Origin: Sphagnum compactum
Taxonomy: Eukaryota; Bryophyta; Sphagnopsida; Sphagnales
Assembly: GCA_965153455.1 (NCBI GenBank)
Contig: OZ234502.1
Location: 15,655,495 to 15,719,494 of the forward strand
Direction: 5' to 3'
DNA length: 64,000 nucleotides
Part shown: in pieces, positions 59,040-64,000 of the stretch
Position numbering within the stretch: position 1 is the first letter of the stretch
Layout of the letters: each line of letters opens with the position of its first letter
Notes under the pieces: generated by a model
Databases searched by the model: none
Told to the model about the DNA's origin: nothing
The model's input: the letters and a program-made list of their open reading frames with translations, nothing else
Translations under genes and position numbers: made by a program

Positions 59040-59889
59040 AAATAAACACCGATCTCTTAAATGGTCATTTCCAGTACACAGACTTGTCTCTGTTCTTGTA
59101 GTAGTGTGGGAGCAAAAAAGCTATGTATTATAGATAAATGATTCCTAGTGATTTTATGGATGAAAGAGAGAATTCTGAGTGCTAAACTGTGGAGTGCAGC
59201 CTGGCCTGGCTAATCATGTGTGTTGGGATCAGAGAGCATCAGTGATACTACTACCTATTGTCCCCCTGTTCTTCAGGAAAGCAGATAAGCATTACATCTG
59301 AACAATGTATCAAAGTCCTTAAGTATCATGGTTCTATGACAATTACCAACTGCTGCTGGGACACTAGTATCAGTTGAACCTTGAAAGCAGGCCAGAGATC
59401 TTCAGCATACTGTAGTAGTGCAGGGGCACTTTCAACACATGTCTGTGGATTAATTAATTAATTAAATAATTATGAAGATTCTATGTTGAAAATGGAAATA
59501 TTTCTGAATATTTAAAAATATTCTCTATTTTCTTTCACAAAGTTCTTGTTGTTTGAGATTTTTTTCTTTTTGGTTGAAAATTTCAACAATTTTGCAAATG
59601 ATATAATTAGTGTCTAAGCTGCCAGGGTTCTATACTGTAGTTGTATTTGACAGTGTGTGGGCTTTGTACTTTGATTCAAATTTGTAAAGAATGCTTTCTC
59701 ACAAACAGGGCCACCACTTGGAGCTTCTTTTATTTGGTGCCTCTGCAAGTGCTTAGTGGCCCAGCTGCATGAAATGGCTTGAAACAAATTCATCTGCAAA
59801 AGTGAGTTATCCATATACTACCCCAAACTGGAGCTGCTGGGCCCCAGTTTTGTTGAAACTGGAAATGAAATGATGAAAATAGTTCACAC

Positions 59890-61210
59890 TTTTGTTGAAA
59901 AAACAGGGTACTAAACTAGTTTTCTCAGCTGAGTTTGTCCTCTGGAGGAACTTCATCCCCAGTTTTGGACTTGCCTTACCCATGCCTTGGCTGCTGCTCA
60001 TATTCTTCATTAAATCAAAGCCTTGTGAGAATAAGATCCTCCAAATCTTGTGAACTCATACTCAGTTTTTAAAAATGGTACCCAGTTTCACTCACTTTAC
60101 CAAATACACTCAAATTTCGGGATAATAGAGCCCCCAAACTAGGGCCCAAAGACAGGGTGATTTCATGGATAACCCTATAACCCAAACTGTGACTAATCAG
60201 CACTGAAACCGAGGATGAGATGAAAAGACAGGATGAAAACAGGACACAGGAGAAAAATAGCGGACCAAACTAGTTTTCTCACCAAAATTGTCCTCAGGGG
60301 AGTTTGATCCCCACTCTTCAATCTGCCATACCTGTTGTGCCTTCGTAGCTGCTCATATTCTTCATTAAATCAAGCCTTGTCAGAATAACATCCTGCAAAT
60401 CTTTTGAACTGATACCCACTTTCATGAAATGGTATGCAATTTTGTTAATTTTTACAGCTCAACTCAAATTGAGGATCAAACAGGGATTAGAGGGTCAAAC
60501 TAGGGACCAAAGACAGGGTGACTTTCTGATTAATGTCTGTATACACTGGGAAACATGAAACTGGTGTCAGCTCATGAGGAGAGAATCTGAGGTTTGATTG
60601 ACAGCAGGCTGCATGCTCACATGAGATGGTTTTTGTCAGATGTTTTGTCTCCTCTCTCCATATCTGCACTTTGGATTCTTGAAGCTACAATTTCAGTTTC
60701 TTCAGGTCCTGGTGATCCATGAGTGACACACTGTAAGCTCTAGACTCTGCTGGACTCCATGAAGGAACTGACCCTCACTGTAAAAGCTCTTAGTGATTAG
60801 AAGGGCTCTCCTAGAATACAATCTACTTTAGTGTTAATAAAGTTATCCGCAAAGTCAGGCGATTAGGGGGCGAGAACAGCCAGTTTCGGCATAATAGGGC
60901 CTCAAATGTGTAACTGGGAATGAAATTTTACAAAACGAAATAACTAACTGGGACCCAAACTGAGTTTCATCCCCTCTTTCCTTTTTCCTGAGCGCCTCCA
61001 CTACTGCTCCATATATTTTCACTGCTCGTACCCGTACAACTACTATAATTACTCTTGAACCTTGTGGATTAATGCTGAGTTTCATCAGCATTTCATACTG
61101 AGATTTAATAAAATTTCCTTGCTCTGCAGATACCACTGAAAGAGGGGATAGGGGTGAAGGCAGAGAGGATAGGGGGTGAAAGAGAGGGTGACATCAGGGA
61201 TAACTCTAAT
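59890..61210. repeat. Diverged tandem repeat, unit about 360 bp, three copies
   Basis: Landmarks recur in order. TAAACTAGTTTTCTCA / CAAACTAGTTTTCTCA occurs near 59913 and 60269. CTCATATTCTTCATTAAATC occurs near 59998 and 60353. CCAAAGACAGGGTGA occurs near 60148 and 60508. A more diverged third copy (GGCATAATAGGGCC ... GAGAGGGTGACATCAGGGAT) follows at about 60880-61205. No coding frame is shared by the copies. Confidence 0.8.
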
Positions 61211-62930
61211 TGGTTATGACACTTTGTAACACATTTGTTACATTTCCAGGTCATGCAATATAATCTGAATTTTGGGATGTATTGATCCAGTTTCAAATCA
61301 TGAGATTACTCTCACAGGCTTATAATAGCCAGGACAAAACACAATGCAAATGTTGAAAGCATCATGGTTACGTTATATGTCATGTTTGTATCCGTGTTGG
61401 GCGGTTATTACAATGTATAATAGACCAATATTGTCCATCTTGATTTTCAAAGTTTCCAAGTTTGAAACTTTTTTAGTTATGATATAACATTAGTGGTAAA
61501 TGGGACAATTTTTTTTAGTACTTTAAAAATGTTTTTGAGTACTTGTAGAAAATAGCTATAGAAAAATATACTGAATCTTTTTTGAAAAAATCGTTATAAA
61601 AATAGTTTGAAAATTACCAAAAATAGTTAGAAAACTATTGAAAGGCAAATGATTGTTTTGGTAGTTGTTTAGAAATGGATGGCACTAATTTTTGTTTAGT
61701 ATTTAAGGTTTAGATTTTTGAATGAAATCATTTTCTTTTTTAAGTTTCTTAGTTGTTATAAGGAAGATCACCATTCGAGGTGTTTAAATGAATTTATGTA
61801 GTTTTCTTTCATTTGAAATGAAAAAATACCTTCACAAAACAAATTCTATGCAACATTTGTAGTTTTTTCTTGATCCTTGAATTCAATTAAAGAGGTTTTT
61901 AGATCTATTTCTCCACAATTGCTAATAATTAGTGGTACTTTTGTAATATAGTCAAATTGACACTTTGAATAAATTTGAAAATTTCTCATTGTTTATCAGA
62001 ATTTGTTTGAGTAGAAGCTTTCTTGTAAGCTCATTCAATAGATTTATCTTTTGGCTTTTTACACTTTGGTGTAGTCCTGCAATTAGTTTTTTTGGATTTC
62101 TAAACTCTTTGTTTTGGTTTTTTCTTAACAAAATTGAAACTTGTTTCAATGTACAATTAGGTTTGGTTTTTTTGGTGTGTAATGTTAGTTCGTTCAATTA
62201 GTCCATGCAAATATCAATTAGAGATAATGTATTTTTAATTATGTACAACCAATTAAAACTAAGGACTTGCATAAGAAATAGGGTCATGCTTTTTATTTTG
62301 AAATGTCATACTTATCTACCTAGAGAACCACCTAGAGAACTTGAACTTATTAAAAAAGTGACAACACCCTTTATTTAGGTTGTAATTACATTAAAAAAAA
62401 AGTCGATTACTTATCCAATTCCAATGACAATTCTACGAAAACATTAAACCATCGGTCCCAATACTTTAGAACTTGACCTAGAGCTTGATCTGGAACTTGG
62501 ACATGAACCTGCCTAAAAATCAAGAACTCGTCAACACTAGATCAAACCCATGGAAGCCATCAGGGTAATTCCTAGGATTCATAACCATGGTTCTCGAAAG
62601 ACTAACAAAATCGATGCTAGCATTTAACCATAGGTCCCAACTTTGTTTGGAAAAAAATCAAACAACTGATCATAAAACTGGATGTAATTTACTGGTTGTT
62701 TCATGAAAGCTATCAGTTCTTTAGGGTTTTTGAAATAACCAGGAGCAATGATTCTCGTATTCTGATTTTTAAAAAAAAAAACAATTAGAACTGGTAGTTC
62801 TTTGATTTTGAAATATTACAAGAACTGGAACTGACATTTCTTTACTTATAAGTTCAAATAATTGCACAACATGGGTTTTTATGTGAGACAAAAACCTTGT
62901 TCAAAGGTATTAGTTACTCATCTCTTTGGG

Positions 62931-63316
62931 GGGCCACAGTGAACCAGCGCCTACCAGTGCACAATGAAGGATGGATGGTAAGTGATCAGGAAACAGTTTT
63001 CCGTTGGGTTTTAATTCCCTAGCTAACCATGGTGGTTAGCTCAGTGGCTTTTTTTTATATTACCTACCTACTAAAAACCCACTTGTGGTTTGTTAGTAGG
63101 TAGGTAGTAAAATCAGCCCTTACCTATGTACAAACCATCTATTTAACTAGTAATTACCTATTTTTGTACCTATCGACCTATATATGAGACCTATTTCTTA
63201 CATAACTGGTTACCAAGATGAAACCAAATATTAACTCAGTTGAGCTTCATCCACAACTGAGTAATAGTGGCCATCCATTGGATGGTGCGCTGGTGGGTGC
63301 TGGTTCACTGTGGCCC
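62931..63316. mobile_element. 386-bp MITE with 35-bp-class inverted repeats and 9-bp target duplication (MULE-type)
   Basis: GGGCCACAGTGAACCAGCGC (then CTACCAGTGCAC) on the left pairs with the right end, read as GGGCCACAGTGAACCAGCAC (then CCACCAGCGCAC). Flanks are CTCTTTGGG on the left and TTTTTTGGG on the right, a 9-bp duplication with two changes, as expected for Mutator-like elements. Inside is a further dyad (TACCTACCTACTAA ... TTAGTAGGTAGGTA). No transposase is present. Confidence 0.78.
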
Positions 63317-64000
63317 TTTTTTGGGTTAAGGTAATTTTAGGGGACTCATGTGTTTCATGGCATGTCACTTTCATGTGTTCCTTGTAACTTATAAGACTCC
63401 TTGATCAATATTGGAACGTAACCTTAAATTGTCACTTGTCAATTGATTCATTGCTTTGATTCCAACGCAAGGCAACTTGCAATCTCCAAAATCCTTGTTT
63501 CATGGGTAGACAAAGAAGTCAAAAAACTCAGCTTCAACTTGGGTTGAGTTTCAAATTGTCTCATTCGTGTGTAGGAGGAAAAAAAGAAAAAGGAGTGTTG
63601 AGTTTCAAATAGTCTTGTCTCTGCAAGGGAAAAAATGAGTGTAAAGAAATTGAAATCTAAATGACTCATTATAATGCTCATTCTGACAGGTTTAGATGCT
63701 TCTACCTTATCCTTAATAGAGTGGGTGAATGAATACAGAGCCCCACCCTCAAAGCAGTGATGACACAGCAGCTTAGTAGCCCGCGCTTACTTTGTGGCAA
63801 GAAGCTCTCGAAGTCACATTGGCTTTGACAGGCTTTCAGTTTTTATTGTTGTATTTTTTGCCTAAAAGAAGTAGGTGAATGAATCATCATGTACTTAAGA
63901 ACTTGGTGGGCTCTCTCATGACCAAAACATGAACGCACTTAATAATAGGACTCCGAGGAATGCCATAAGCAGCTTAGAGCTGCTGCTGTCATTAATTGTT
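63317..64000. other. Right-edge intergenic DNA, nothing recognised
   Basis: Short imperfect duplicate around 63535-63615 (GTTGAGTTTCAAATTGTCTC / GTTGAGTTTCAAATAGTCTT). No gene or transposon domain was identified. Confidence 0.5.

Larger units (their letters stand above)
58537..59073. repeat. 38-bp direct repeats about 500 bp apart
   Basis: ACAAATAAACACCCATTTCT at 58537 and ACAAATAAACACCGATCTCT at 59036 both continue as (C/T)AAATGGTCATTTC(T/C)AG. Between them lie a 45-bp-arm hairpin and an inverted copy of a segment also found near 36.3 kb. The arrangement suggests an inserted element, or a tandem duplication followed by divergence. Confidence 0.75.

Noticed and set aside
63030-63052. tRNA or SINE start (GGTGGTTAGCTCAGTGGC resembles an A box)
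   Set aside because: No B box at proper distance, and it lies inside the MULE-type MITE, followed by a T-run.

Overview
The window is nuclear DNA of a land plant. It is AT-rich with GT-AG introns, short exons, Arabidopsis-type telomere motifs (TTTAGGG), and two plant-specific gene families: zinc-finger homeodomain and a GLUTAMINE DUMPER-like protein. Low gene density and many decayed transposons suggest a large-genome vascular plant. A fern or other non-angiosperm is my weak guess; the sequence alone does not settle it.

Layout. 1-4.1 kb is a dead Ty1-copia element on the minus strand. Its integrase region carries an internal tandem duplication and a nested inverted-repeat element with a clean 4-bp target duplication. 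4.1-9.7 kb has no recognisable gene. 9.7-13.3 kb has a GC-richer promoter-like stretch, then a broken gene for an RNase H domain plus a CCCH zinc finger. 16.2-17.0 kb encodes a proline-rich single-pass membrane protein resembling GLUTAMINE DUMPER. 18.7-21.0 kb is a degraded hAT transposase (minus). 21.5-23.3 kb is a nest of repeats: a 598-bp inverted-repeat element, a CCTAGG-rich degenerate array and a tRNA-derived SINE head. 25.7-30.2 kb has a minisatellite and a four-exon ZF-HD transcription factor gene. 33.1-35.1 kb is a four-exon short-chain dehydrogenase with a targeting-like leader. 37.0-38.3 kb is an intronless gene for an ARC1/AIMP1 (EMAP II) tRNA-binding cofactor. 38.3-64 kb is mostly AT-rich intergenic DNA with CACTA elements, MITE-like inverted repeats, hairpins, two more SINE heads and a diverged ~360-bp tandem repeat.

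The four intact genes (GDU-like, ZF-HD, SDR, ARC1) look like unrelated neighbours; nothing suggests a cluster or joint pathway. The SDR and ARC1 genes are tandem on the plus strand and both have telo-box/TTTAGGG motifs near their starts. The most unusual material is the SINE and CCTAGG-array family, the bacterial-looking SDR, the RNase H-CCCH pseudogene, and several apparently uncatalogued inverted-repeat elements whose ends and target duplications can be read directly. All exon boundaries come from splice signals and frame consistency only.
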